DNA from: Ilyomonas sp965199845
Lineage (GTDB): Bacteria > Bacteroidota > Bacteroidia > Chitinophagales > Chitinophagaceae
Direction: 5' to 3'
Assembly: GCA_965199845.1 (NCBI GenBank)
Contig: CBDATZ010000058.1
Location: forward strand, 81,492-145,491
Length of the DNA stretch: 64,000 nucleotides
Shown: positions 1 through 10,060 of the stretch, piece after piece
How the letters are laid out: each line of letters begins with the position of its first letter
Numbering within the stretch: the stretch's first letter is position 1
Notes under the pieces: generated by a model
The model's input: only the letters and a program-made list of their open reading frames with translations
Databases searched by the model: none
What the model was told of the DNA's origin: nothing
Position numbers and translations under genes: made by a program

Positions 1-180
1 ATTACTTTGCTGGCTTGTCAGTTATTGGATGAATAAAAAGAAAATTTACATTCGATTGTAAAGGCTGATTTACATTGAATTGTTTAGCGTTTTTTTATCT
101 CTTATCATTCAAAACAAAAGAACATAATTTTCTTTTTGTTTTGATTCATTTATAAAAACACTTACCGCTAACTTTATTTT

Positions 181-1683
181 ATGAAATTGCTTTGCTTCCT
201 CACGCTGTTTATGTGCTATACAAGTTCATTTGCACAGCAAACAATCACATTAACCAAAAATCAATTGCAGGATAAAATAAAAGGTGGATGGGCAGGACAA
301 ACCATTGGCGTTACGTTTGGCGGTCCGTATGAGTTTCGCTACAATGGAACGTTTATACAAGACTATCAGCCCTTGCATTGGGATTCTTCTTTCATTAAAA
401 ACAACATGCTTAACAACGCTGGTCTGTACGATGATTTGTACATGGATTTGACCTTTGTTGATGTGTTTGAAAAATATGGATTGAACGCGCCGGTAGATTC
501 GTTTGCCAATGCGTTTGCTCATGCCGGTTATAAGCTTTGGCACGCTAACCAGGCAGCGCGTTATAATATTTTAAACGGTGTAAAAGCACCTGCTTCCGGC
601 GACTGGCTGCACAACATACATGCAGATGATATAGACTACCAGATAGAGTGTGATTATGCAGGTTTGATGAGCCCGGCTATGCCCAATACGGCTTCGGCAA
701 TCAGCAATAAAATCGGGCATATTATGAACTATGGAGATGGCTGGTACGGTGGTGTTTTTATTGGTGCGATGTACACAATTGCCTTTGTTACGAACGATAT
801 TGATTCAATTGTATCAGAAGCATTAAAAACAATACCGCAGCAAAGCACTTACTATCAATGTATCAGCGATGTAATTCATTGGCATAATCAATACCCAAAT
901 GACTGGCAGCGTACATGGTACGAAGTACAAAAGAAATGGTCAGATGATATGGCTTGCCCTGATGGCGTTTTTGAACCGTTTGATATAGATGCCAAAATCA
1001 ATTCCGCTTATGTTGTAATCGGTTTGTTGTATGGCAACGGAGACTTTACAAAATCACTCGGTATTGCCACTCGTTGCGGCCAGGATGCAGATTGTAATCC
1101 ATCGTCGGTTGGTGGTATTTTAGGCACCATTATCGGCTATAATAAAATTCCTTCTTATTGGAAAAACGGATTGGCTGAAGCAGAAGATATCAACTTTAAA
1201 TATACAGATATATCATTGCAGAAAGTGTATACATTGGGATTGAAGCATACACTGCAAAACATTAAAGCCAACGGCGGAACAATTGCCGGAGATTCTGTGC
1301 GAATAATTGTACAAAAACCACAAACCGTAAAGTTAGAACAAAGCTTTGATGGCATCTATCCGAAAGACAAAATAGTATATCAGCACACCATACAAAAAGA
1401 AATCAGCTTCAGTTTTGAAGGAACCGGGTTTTGCTTAGCCGGTGAAGCAGTGAAGAAGAAAAATAATGCTTCCGATTACACATTTATCACCGATTTGTAT
1501 ATAGATGGCAGGAAAGAAGAGACATCGCAACTGTCAACCGATTTTATCAAAAGAAAACAAGAACTGTTCTGGAAGTTTAATATAGCCAATGGAAAACATT
1601 GGGTGAAAATCTATGTGCAAAATCCGCATCCTGATTACGAATTAAATAGCTGGTATTATATTGTATTCGGTAATACCAAATGA
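181..1683 (+). CDS. Secreted ADP-ribosylglycohydrolase-family protein
   Basis: A 500-residue protein with an N-terminal signal peptide (about residues 1-19, ending SSFAQ). ADP-ribosylglycohydrolases remove ADP-ribose or related groups using paired Mg ions. The family fold is seen here as GGWAGQTIGV near residue 35, the acidic YDDLYMDLT stretch near residue 83, and RCGQDADCNPSSVGG near residue 300, which carries the metal-binding G-x-D-x-D-x-N pattern. The last 130 residues are an extra beta-rich C-terminal part. The start follows an AT-rich leader and places the signal peptide correctly. Exported members are common in Bacteroidota and their substrates are mostly unknown, so only the family is assigned. 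It stands alone, and the next gene converges from the right. Confidence 0.85.
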   Translation: MKLLCFLTLFMCYTSSFAQQTITLTKNQLQDKIKGGWAGQTIGVTFGGPYEFRYNGTFIQDYQPLHWDSSFIKNNMLNNAGLYDDLYMDLTFVDVFEKYGLNAPVDSFANAFAHAGYKLWHANQAARYNILNGVKAPASGDWLHNIHADDIDYQIECDYAGLMSPAMPNTASAISNKIGHIMNYGDGWYGGVFIGAMYTIAFVTNDIDSIVSEALKTIPQQSTYYQCISDVIHWHNQYPNDWQRTWYEVQKKWSDDMACPDGVFEPFDIDAKINSAYVVIGLLYGNGDFTKSLGIATRCGQDADCNPSSVGGILGTIIGYNKIPSYWKNGLAEAEDINFKYTDISLQKVYTLGLKHTLQNIKANGGTIAGDSVRIIVQKPQTVKLEQSFDGIYPKDKIVYQHTIQKEISFSFEGTGFCLAGEAVKKKNNASDYTFITDLYIDGRKEETSQLSTDFIKRKQELFWKFNIANGKHWVKIYVQNPHPDYELNSWYYIVFGNTK

Positions 1684-2176
1684 ATGAATAGTATTTATTA
1701 TGGATATTTTTTGAAGGATTTGTTGATTACTAAACCACGGAAGATTTGACACTATTATTCAGAAAGTGAAGAAAAGATTGGATGAATCGTTATTATGACT
1801 ACAAACATATATTATTCGTTCGTTCTTCTACATAGAGATTAACTCAGTTTTCTGTCTGATTTAATAGTAAATAGTCAACTAGTGGTGGTTTATCTTCGTT
1901 GTGTCTGAAACCATAATTGTCTTGTCCGCAACCGCTGCAAAAGTGCCAACATCATTAGTCTTGCGGCACTCACAAGTTTAAATTTTTTTCTTTATGAAAG
2001 CGATGTAATGGTTATGATAAGAAAGGAATACAAAGTGCAATGCGCACTACATAAAAGTGCCTCCATATCAGTTCGTATTCCTTCCGGCTGATATTTTTTT
2101 CATAATAAAATGATCCTGAATTTGATACTATCATATACCATTTTTATCCCGATTTTTTATAGAGACATAGTATAAA
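1684..2176. other. Intergenic, no gene seen
   Basis: About 490 bp of AT-rich DNA between two convergent genes. No ORF with coding character was seen on either strand. A short hairpin terminator could serve either gene, but none is clear enough to call. Confidence 0.5.
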
Positions 2177-4534
2177 TCAGCTTTTCCATTTCCATCCTTT
2201 TACTTCCGGCATATCGGTGCCGTTTTCGCGGATATAGTTTCTGTGTTTGATGAGATTATCCTGCATTTCCTGCTTCAGGTAAGCACCTTTATCGCCCAGT
2301 TTCGGCAGCCGGTCTATTACATCCTGCACCAAATCAAAACGATCCATTTCATTCAAAACGGTCATATCAAAAGGCGTGGTAATCGTGCCTTCTTCCTTGT
2401 ATCCGCGTACATGAATATTCCTGTGGTTGGTGCGACGATAGGTAAGCCGGTGAATGAGCCACGGATAAGCATGAAATGCAAAAATGACCGGTTTGTCTTT
2501 GGTAAACAGGGAATCAAAATCAGCATCGCTTAACCCATGCGGGTGCTCGGTTTCAGGCTGCAATTTCATCAGGTCAACAACATTGACCACACGTATTTTC
2601 AGGTCGGGTAATTTTTGTCGCAAAATAGAAACTGCCGCTAATGTTTCAAGCGTTGGTACATCGCCTGCGCAACCCATCACCACATCCGGTTCGGTGCCTT
2701 CATCATTGCTTGCCCACGTCCAGATACCAATGCCTTTGGTGCAATGAATGACCGCTTCTTCCATAGTGAGCCATTGTGGTGACGGATGCTTGCCAGCCAC
2801 TACCACATTTACATAATGACGGCTTCGTAAACAATGATCCATCACAGATAATAAACAGTTCGCATCGGGCGGTAAGTACACACGCACAACCGATGCTTTT
2901 TTATTTACCACCAAATCAATAAAGCCCGGATCCTGGTGAGTAAATCCATTGTGATCCTGCCGCCATACATGCGAGGCAAGAAGAATATTTAAAGAAGGCA
3001 ATTTTTTGCGCCAGCTTAAATTCGATGTTATCTTCAGCCATTTTGCATGTTGATTAAACATCGAATCAATAATATGAATAAAGGCTTCATAACAATTGAA
3101 CAAGCCATGCCTGCCTGTTAAGAGATACCCTTCCAGCCAGCCTTCGCACTGATGCTCGCTCAACACTTCCATTACCCGGCCTTCTTTTTTCAAAAACTCA
3201 TCACCATCTTCTGTCTCCGCTTCCCACTGGCGGTTCGTGGCTTCAAATACAGCGTTCAATTTATTGGATAATGTTTCATCGGGACCAAACAACCGGAAGT
3301 TGTTTTGTTCTTTATTTTGTTTGATAATATCCCGGATGAATGTGCCTAATACCAATGTATCGCCCGGCCCTGCTATACTTCTTTCCTTTACATCAAAACC
3401 ATATTCTTTGAAATCGGGCATGTACAATTCATGCGTTCGCTTGCCGCCATTGGCAGTAGGATTGGCGCCCATTCTTTGTTCACCTTCAGGAGCCAGCGCA
3501 GCCAGTTCTGCTTTGAAACGTCCTTCTTCGTCAAACAACTCGTCAGGCTTATAACTCCGTAACCATTCTTCCAACAGGTGTAAATGTTCAGGATTGTTTG
3601 CCGGGTCGGAAAGCGGCACCTGGTGCGACCGGAACGAGCCTTCTACTTTCAGTCCATTGACATATTTCGGACCTGTCCAGCCCTTGGGTGATTTTAAAAT
3701 AATCATAGGCCAGCAAGGTCTCTTCGCATCATCATTATCAATCGCAGCCGCTTTGATGGCTTTAATTTCTCCTGTTACGGTATCTAATAATTCCGCCATT
3801 TTGCGGTGCATCTCCATCGGGTCGCTGCCTTCAATGAGATAAGGCTTCCAGCCATAACCAGTAAATAAATTATGAAGTTCTTCATCACCAATCCTGGCTA
3901 ATATAGTTGGATTCGCAATCTTATATCCATTCAAATGAAGAATCGGAAGTACAACACCGTCGGTAATAGGGTTGAGAAATTTATTAGAATGCCACGCTGT
4001 TGCCAACGGTCCTGTTTCGGCTTCACCATCGCCGATGATGCAGGAAACAATTAAATCGGGGTTGTCAAATGCAGCACCAAAAGCATGACTTAATGAATAT
4101 CCTAACTCGCCGCCTTCGTGCATGGAACCGGGACATTCCGGCGATACATGACTTGGGATACCGCCTGGAAAAGAGAACTGCCGGAAGAGCTTTTTCAATC
4201 CTTCTTCGTTCCGGCTGATGGCAGGATAAATCTCCGTATAAGTGCCTTCCAGATAAGTGTTCGCTACAAGGGCAGGACCACCATGACCGGGACCGGATAT
4301 GTAAATCATATCAAGATCATACTTCTTAATAATGCGGTTGAGATGAACATAAATGAAGTTCTGTCCCGGCGTGGTTCCCCAATGCCCGAGCAGCATTTGT
4401 TTGATATGTTCTAACCGCAACGGCTCCTTCAATAAAGGATTATCGCGCAAATAAATTTGTCCTACGGAAAGATAATTGGCAGCGCGCCAGTAGGCATCAA
4501 TTTTATATATTTCTTCTCCTGATATGATTTCCAT
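2177..4534 (-). CDS. xfp: Xylulose-5-phosphate/fructose-6-phosphate phosphoketolase
   Basis: The 785-residue length is typical of the family. The enzyme is a cytosolic thiamine-diphosphate enzyme that splits xylulose-5-P (or fructose-6-P) with phosphate into acetyl-phosphate plus glyceraldehyde-3-P (or erythrose-4-P). Visible family marks are the N-terminal YWRAANYLSVGQIYL, GHWGTTPGQNFIYVHLNR, SGPGHGGPA near residue 80, the TPP-binding GDGEAETGPLATAWH near residue 168, and LTGRHGLFNCYEAFIHI near residue 470. The start is fixed by the conserved N-terminus. No acetate kinase or transaldolase lies next to it, so the partner enzymes must be encoded elsewhere. It has no obvious operon partner. Confidence 0.96.
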   Translation of the reverse strand: MEIISGEEIYKIDAYWRAANYLSVGQIYLRDNPLLKEPLRLEHIKQMLLGHWGTTPGQNFIYVHLNRIIKKYDLDMIYISGPGHGGPALVANTYLEGTYTEIYPAISRNEEGLKKLFRQFSFPGGIPSHVSPECPGSMHEGGELGYSLSHAFGAAFDNPDLIVSCIIGDGEAETGPLATAWHSNKFLNPITDGVVLPILHLNGYKIANPTILARIGDEELHNLFTGYGWKPYLIEGSDPMEMHRKMAELLDTVTGEIKAIKAAAIDNDDAKRPCWPMIILKSPKGWTGPKYVNGLKVEGSFRSHQVPLSDPANNPEHLHLLEEWLRSYKPDELFDEEGRFKAELAALAPEGEQRMGANPTANGGKRTHELYMPDFKEYGFDVKERSIAGPGDTLVLGTFIRDIIKQNKEQNNFRLFGPDETLSNKLNAVFEATNRQWEAETEDGDEFLKKEGRVMEVLSEHQCEGWLEGYLLTGRHGLFNCYEAFIHIIDSMFNQHAKWLKITSNLSWRKKLPSLNILLASHVWRQDHNGFTHQDPGFIDLVVNKKASVVRVYLPPDANCLLSVMDHCLRSRHYVNVVVAGKHPSPQWLTMEEAVIHCTKGIGIWTWASNDEGTEPDVVMGCAGDVPTLETLAAVSILRQKLPDLKIRVVNVVDLMKLQPETEHPHGLSDADFDSLFTKDKPVIFAFHAYPWLIHRLTYRRTNHRNIHVRGYKEEGTITTPFDMTVLNEMDRFDLVQDVIDRLPKLGDKGAYLKQEMQDNLIKHRNYIRENGTDMPEVKGWKWKS

Positions 4535-4772
4535 GAATTGGTGTTTGTTATGATAAAATCTGTTTTATATTGTGTTTTGTAAATTACCGGCAAGGTTGCA
4601 AAGAGAAACATTTTAAAAAATGAAATGATATTTACCGTAGAGCTGCCATGCCTTACCGGCATAACATGGCTGGTGCTTTCTTTTGTATGCTAATCAATGA
4701 AATTCTAAACAGCATCACTTATGCCGTAATTATCAAGCCAAAAAAAGCAGGCACTTCGCCAAATGTTTTCTT

Positions 4773-4889
4773 GCGCAGGATATAGAGGCAGCCACAAAGA
4801 AAATAAATTATGATTTCAGTGGTGTTGATAAAACAGGAAAAATCATGGGCTTGCGTTACAATGCTGCTTATCTTTTCTCAACCGCTTAA
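4773..4889 (+). pseudogene. Possible remnant coding fragment
   Basis: A 38-codon open stretch (AQDIEAATKKINYDF to NAAYLFSTA) ends in a normal stop but has no start in frame. It looks like the C-terminal scrap of a longer protein I do not recognise. The rest of the 4,535-5,122 gap holds no other coding signal. Confidence 0.3.
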
Positions 4890-5122
4890 TACCTTGTTTC
4901 GAACACTTGTGTTTATAGACTTAGCCAAGTCAGGGTGAAGAAAGGCAACCGGAATACATATCGCTTATCTTATAACCGGTTCTCTATTGTTCGCGTTATA
5001 TTATCCATAGATACATCGCCAAAAATATGTTCAAACATTGCAAAAACATAAACAGAAGATACGCTGTATCTTCTGTTTATGTTCACACGTCGAAAAATTG
5101 CTTTTTGAAGCTCACAAACTTA

Positions 5123-7015
5123 CTATTGCAACATCAGCTTCACGGTCTGAGTGTCAGTACCCTTGTTAAATTGAACTATATACAACCCGCTGCCTTTACC
5201 CTGCAGAAACTGGTTTAGCTTATTGGTCAGCATGGTAATATTTCCCGTTGCAGTACCTATCATTTTACCTTCGGCTGAAACGACTTTCATAGTTATTTCA
5301 CTCAGGGCATTATTGCCATAAATTGTAAACCTTCCCTTTCCCGGGTTCGGGCTGATGGAAAACGAATTGTTGTTTAAGGATGATACCACGATGGTATTGG
5401 ATAGTTTAGCTGAACCATCATTGTTTACTACCTTAAGCCGGTACAATGCACTTTTTTTATCAGCCGCTATATGAGTGAATTGATAAGCAGCGCCCGGAGC
5501 CATATTATTAGCTGTGATATATCCTACTTTAATAAACTCTGTCCCGTCAGAAGAATATTCAATTTCATAGCCGGCAACATCAACTTCTTCTGCTGTTTTC
5601 CATTGCAGATTATTCATGCCTTTGTTTCCTTGCCCGGTGAAAGAGATCAGTTGGACAGGCAGCACATCGCGGGAAGCGCATTCGCCGATCTGCGGCAGGT
5701 TATTGTCGAGCCAGTTAATGCGTCGAACAAGAAATTCTTTCAAATTTTTTATTTCACCTGCATAAGTATTGGCAATCGGTTCCGGGTTTGGCCATACATA
5801 CGTGCCGAGCACCGGCCATTTGGCAAAGTGACGCTGGCGCGCTTCCGCCGTTACTGCTATTACAGAGTCAATTAGTTTGTTAATATGTTGTGCGCTAAGC
5901 GTGGTTTTGCGAAGCTCATTCCAGCGGCAACGCAGGTGCGATTCAAAAGCTGTATCCTGCATAAAGCGATTCCACCAGAAAGGCACACTGTTGGCGTCGA
6001 ATGAACATACGTTGTTGAAACGGTACGCCCAGCCACTTACATTGCTGCCATTGCAATAGTTGGCATTATGAAAAGCAATGTCGTAATCCCAAACCGGACC
6101 GGCAATGATCTTTTTGTTTACATCGTCCCTGTCTTTGTGCAGATAGGTACTGATGCGATAGCCATCTACATTACGGCTTACTTCATTTATAATAAAATAA
6201 TCAATAAAAGAAGCTTCATCGGCAAAGTTGCGGAAGCCTTTTACGGAGTCTTGAAAATCAGCACTTTTCAACGCGGTTTCAAAACTGTCTGAATAGCTTT
6301 CAATATAAGCTTTCTGTGCATCGGTAATATCTTCAGCTTTAGGATACTCGTATTTATAGTGAATGTAATTGCCGCTCTGAAGAGCTCTGTAAGGCGAGTA
6401 CCAGGCATCAGCATTTTTATCAATACTGTAAATATAGCCGCCCGTAATTTTATCGGCTGCCGTATCTTCCGGTTCCAGTTTCTTAATGTTTACCCTGCCT
6501 TTATTTCGCTTTATTCTTTCCATGAAAACATAGATGCCAATGTATTCGCCATTGAGTAATACTTCTACATATTTTGTGTGTGCTGCCCACTGCCCGAAGG
6601 CGTTGCTGAAATTATAAGCAAGCACATTGCGCATTAATGTTTTGTCTGTATATGGTGCATACAACACCCAATCGCTTTCGGATGGCAGACCAAAAATGCT
6701 TTGATCTATATCTTCATCATTGGCATCGCGAAGCTCAATGCTGTACGACTTCATCGGGAAGCTCTGCGAGCTTTGTCCGCGCACTTCAATACCAATTTTT
6801 CCGTTGTATTCATTGTAGGGATCGGTAATATTGTTTCGCACACCATCTCCGTTATTAATGATTCCCATACTGGCATCAATCTTCGGTTCATCAGGAATCG
6901 TTTGCCCGTTTGTATTGATAACCACAATCGGCAAATTCGAGGAAGTCAGCGTAACCTGTGCATTTCCTTTTGCACAAATAAAAAAAATGAAAAGAAAGAA
7001 GTAAAAGTGTTTCAT
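5123..7015 (-). CDS. CotH-kinase-family protein with type IX secretion signal
   Basis: A 630-residue exported protein. Residues 1-19 form a signal peptide. A CotH-type domain follows (about residues 60-430), with the family stretches IGIEVRGQSSQSFPMKSY, DWVLYAPYTDKTLMRNVLAY, GEYIGIYVFMERIKRNKGR and GPVWDYDIAFHN. CotH proteins are atypical protein kinases first known from spore coats, and in Bacteroidota they are usually secreted. A beta-sandwich follows (QLISFTGQGNKGMNNLQW). The last 75 residues (SISPNPGKGRFTIYG to GLYIVQFNKG) are a type A sorting domain that directs export and anchoring through the type IX system. No partner gene is adjacent. Confidence 0.9.
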   Translation of the reverse strand: MKHFYFFLFIFFICAKGNAQVTLTSSNLPIVVINTNGQTIPDEPKIDASMGIINNGDGVRNNITDPYNEYNGKIGIEVRGQSSQSFPMKSYSIELRDANDEDIDQSIFGLPSESDWVLYAPYTDKTLMRNVLAYNFSNAFGQWAAHTKYVEVLLNGEYIGIYVFMERIKRNKGRVNIKKLEPEDTAADKITGGYIYSIDKNADAWYSPYRALQSGNYIHYKYEYPKAEDITDAQKAYIESYSDSFETALKSADFQDSVKGFRNFADEASFIDYFIINEVSRNVDGYRISTYLHKDRDDVNKKIIAGPVWDYDIAFHNANYCNGSNVSGWAYRFNNVCSFDANSVPFWWNRFMQDTAFESHLRCRWNELRKTTLSAQHINKLIDSVIAVTAEARQRHFAKWPVLGTYVWPNPEPIANTYAGEIKNLKEFLVRRINWLDNNLPQIGECASRDVLPVQLISFTGQGNKGMNNLQWKTAEEVDVAGYEIEYSSDGTEFIKVGYITANNMAPGAAYQFTHIAADKKSALYRLKVVNNDGSAKLSNTIVVSSLNNNSFSISPNPGKGRFTIYGNNALSEITMKVVSAEGKMIGTATGNITMLTNKLNQFLQGKGSGLYIVQFNKGTDTQTVKLMLQ

Positions 7016-7420
7016 AGCGGCAGGTTTTATATGAGGTGATGTAATTGTTATGCAAATAAAATGATTTTCTATCTTTTTATTTCTCTCTTTTATGCATCAT
7101 CTTTTACTAAAAAAGTAACAGTTTGATATTATACATGGTTATGCGCTGTGTAAGAAATCTTTCCTTTTTAGCTCAGCGAAATTTACAACTTTGCCGAATT
7201 TGCGTTTTAGTTTGTAATGTCTGTATCAGGAAGTTACAGACTTTCGTATAAATAAGAAGAAGTTGCAAACTACAGGTGTTCGAAGCAATGAAAAGCTGTT
7301 CACGATACGCATTTCTCTTTATCTCTTTTATCTTGATGGAAAATTTCTAACCAAATAAAATAACCAGCCACAAGCTTTGTTTTTCATTTATAAGCTTACG
7401 CTGTTTATTTTTGTATTGAT
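7016..7420. promoter_or_regulatory. Divergent intergenic region with TAnnTTTG motif
   Basis: This region lies between the CotH gene (left) and the DUF6660-like/TonB pair (right). A TATTTTTG motif at 7406-7413 fits the Bacteroidota minus-7 element. It lies only 8 bp before the TTG used as start of the next gene, so that transcript may be nearly leaderless, or the true promoter may be higher up. The rest is AT-rich without coding signal. Confidence 0.45.
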
Positions 7421-7726
7421 TTGCGAAGTTTAGTTTTCATATTATCACTTTATATTTTGTTCTGTTCGCTTGTGCCTTGCAACTTGTTTGATAAGTGCAA
7501 CGAACAGGAGAAAACAACTCAAAACTCTAAATCAAAACCTGCCCAAGATTGCAATGGTTGTACTCCTTTTTCGATATGTTCTGTTTCACATAGTTTTACA
7601 GTTAACCAGGTAAACTTTTGCATTCAACCTCTGTCATTTCATACCAAACCTTCTTATACCAACTTTTCCATTTCTGCCAAATCAGGATACTGCTTTTCTT
7701 TCTTTCAGCCTCCACGCATTGCTTAG
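7421..7726 (+). CDS. Small exported DUF6660-like protein
   Basis: A 101-residue protein with an N-terminal hydrophobic segment (RSLVFILSLYILFCSLVPC) followed by a cysteine-rich region (CNEQ, CNGCTPFSICS). This layout matches small Bacteroidota proteins, often annotated DUF6660, that sit directly before TonB-dependent metal receptors. It is followed 54 bp later by such a receptor, which supports the call and a shared transcript. The start codon is TTG, with no in-frame ATG near the signal. A role in metal binding or sensing is an inference from the cysteines and the neighbour. Confidence 0.6.
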   Translation: MRSLVFILSLYILFCSLVPCNLFDKCNEQEKTTQNSKSKPAQDCNGCTPFSICSVSHSFTVNQVNFCIQPLSFHTKPSYTNFSISAKSGYCFSFFQPPRIA

Positions 7727-7779
7727 TTAGTCTTACCAGCTATATTATTCAATTACCTGATTTATTTTTTACAACAAGT

Positions 7780-9936
7780 ATGAAAGCTATACTATCATTA
7801 TGTATTGTGCTGCTCGCCTGTATACAGATTCGTGCACAGCATACCATCAAGTTATCTATAAAAAGCAATGAAGAAAAGCAGCCGTTAAACGGTGCTGCGG
7901 CTGTAATAAAATCATTACACAGAACAACGCTTTCCGACAGTGCAGGGTTAGCCATATTTACCAATATTCCTGAAGGCAGTTATACCATTCATGTTTCTTT
8001 TGTAGGGCTACAACAACAGTCTGTAATCGTTCAGACAAATCAGTCAACGGATACTACTGTTTTCGTTTTATTAGAGCCAGGTGAAGAAGACGAAAGCGAG
8101 ATAATAGTTACCAGCACAAGAACCAGCCGAACGATAAGTGATATACCTACAAGAATAGAAACCATATCCGGCGAGGAACTGACAGAGAAAGCAAATATGA
8201 AACCGGGTGACATCCGTATGTTATTAAACGAAAGTACAGGTATACAAACACAACAAACCTCAGCTACTTCATATAATTCCAGTATCCGGATACAAGGGTT
8301 AGACGGACGATATACACAGATATTAAGAGATGGCTTTCCGTTGTATTCCGGCTTCTCCGGTGGTCTTAGCTTAATGCAGGTTGCGCCTTTAGATTTGAAG
8401 CAGATAGAAGTAATTAAAGGTTCCTCTTCTACTTTGTATGGTGGTGGCGCAATTGCCGGTTTGGTAAACCTGATTTCAAAAACGCCGGCTAACAAAAGAG
8501 AATTAAATTTCTTAGCGAATGCCACAACAGCCGGCGGTCTTGATCTCAGCGGTTTTTACAGTGAAAAGTTTAAAAGAATCGGGATAACATTATTTGGGTC
8601 ACGAAATACAGGCAGCCCTTATGATCCTGCTGGTATTGACTTAACTGCCATACCAAAATTTGAACGATACACCATCAATCCAAAGCTTTTTATTTATGGT
8701 GATAAATTAACAGCCAATGTAGGATTTAGCTATGTCACAGAAGACCGCACAGGCGGCAGTATAGACTATATCAAAAAAGGAACGCCAGGTTATTTTGAGA
8801 AGAATAACACAGACAGGTTCACCACGCAGGCAGAGTTGATATATCAACTAAGCGATAACTCTGAGTTACATTTTAAAAACAGTTACAACCGGTTTAATCG
8901 CCTTATCCAGATACCTTCTTATACTTTCAAAGGCTTGCAGCAATCTACATTTTCAGAAGCTACGTTTAGCAACAGCAAAGAGAAAGTAAATTGGATAGCC
9001 GGTGCAAACTTATTAACTGATGATTTTGCAGAAGACAAACAAAGCAACAACGCTGTAAGAAATTATAACTATACAACTATTGGTGCATTCATTCAAAACA
9101 CATGGTTAGTAAACAAGCTGTTTACATTAGAGACAGGATTGCGGAGTGATTATGTTAAGCCATATGGATTTCAGCTATTGCCACGAATATCAGCCATGCT
9201 TAAACTAACACCAAAACTGACAACAAGATTAGGCGGTGGATTAGGTTATAAAACACCAACTATATTTAACGAAGAAGCAGAAAAAGTGCAGTTCCAAAAC
9301 ATCCTGCCAATCAATGAAAATACAGTCGGTTATGAACGGTCCGCTGGCGGAAGTTTTGATATAAATTATCGAATCCGGATTGGTAACGTAAGCATTGCCA
9401 TCAACCAGTTATTCTTTTATACAAGACTTAATAAGCCATTAATATTAGACACTTCAAATGCGCCGTTATTAGCCTTTATTAACGCGAATGGTCACATAGA
9501 TACAAGAGGCATGGAAACAAATCTTCGGTTTACTTACCAGCATTTTAAACTGTTTTTAGGCTACACATATGCAGATGCGAATACACACTTTAATCACGTC
9601 AGAAGCTGGCTTCCTCTAACAGCCAGGCACAGGCTGAATAATGTATTGATGTATGAAATAGAAGGCAAGCTGAAGATGGGTGCAGAAGCCTATTATTATA
9701 GCTCTCAAAAACTTAACGATGGCACTGCCGGCAAATCTTACTGGACATTTGGATTCATGGCTGAAAAGACATGGAAGCATTTTTCAGTATTCATCAATTT
9801 TGAAAACTTTACTGACACAAGACAAACAAGGTTCGATACAATCTTCACCGGCACAATTACGAATCCTGTGTTCAAAGATATTTATGCACCGGTTGATGGA
9901 TTTGTGGTAAACGGTGGTGTAAAAATCAAGATATAG
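7780..9936 (+). CDS. TonB-dependent outer-membrane receptor
   Basis: A 718-residue receptor if started at the ATG that opens the signal peptide MKAILSLCIVLLACIQIRAQ; the frame stays open further upstream but that part is not protein-like. Domains in order: a carboxypeptidase-like regulatory domain (about 21-110), a plug (about 118-230, with IIVTSTRTSRTISDIPTRIE, IRIQGLDGRYTQILRDG and KQIEVIKGSSSTLYGGGAIAG) and a 22-strand beta barrel to the C-terminal GGVKIKI. These receptors import bound metals, chelates or vitamins using TonB energy. The substrate is not readable from sequence, though pairing with a DUF6660-like gene hints at a metal. Confidence 0.93.
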   Translation: MKAILSLCIVLLACIQIRAQHTIKLSIKSNEEKQPLNGAAAVIKSLHRTTLSDSAGLAIFTNIPEGSYTIHVSFVGLQQQSVIVQTNQSTDTTVFVLLEPGEEDESEIIVTSTRTSRTISDIPTRIETISGEELTEKANMKPGDIRMLLNESTGIQTQQTSATSYNSSIRIQGLDGRYTQILRDGFPLYSGFSGGLSLMQVAPLDLKQIEVIKGSSSTLYGGGAIAGLVNLISKTPANKRELNFLANATTAGGLDLSGFYSEKFKRIGITLFGSRNTGSPYDPAGIDLTAIPKFERYTINPKLFIYGDKLTANVGFSYVTEDRTGGSIDYIKKGTPGYFEKNNTDRFTTQAELIYQLSDNSELHFKNSYNRFNRLIQIPSYTFKGLQQSTFSEATFSNSKEKVNWIAGANLLTDDFAEDKQSNNAVRNYNYTTIGAFIQNTWLVNKLFTLETGLRSDYVKPYGFQLLPRISAMLKLTPKLTTRLGGGLGYKTPTIFNEEAEKVQFQNILPINENTVGYERSAGGSFDINYRIRIGNVSIAINQLFFYTRLNKPLILDTSNAPLLAFINANGHIDTRGMETNLRFTYQHFKLFLGYTYADANTHFNHVRSWLPLTARHRLNNVLMYEIEGKLKMGAEAYYYSSQKLNDGTAGKSYWTFGFMAEKTWKHFSVFINFENFTDTRQTRFDTIFTGTITNPVFKDIYAPVDGFVVNGGVKIKI

Positions 9937-10060
9937 TTTTTGCTAAGTCAGGTTGTTTAAAACGTTAGATAGCGCATAAACAAAAGCCTTGATTCAGCCA
10001 TGTGAAAATTAAATAGCTTGTATGAGATTTAAGATAATAAAATTATCTGTAACTATATTT

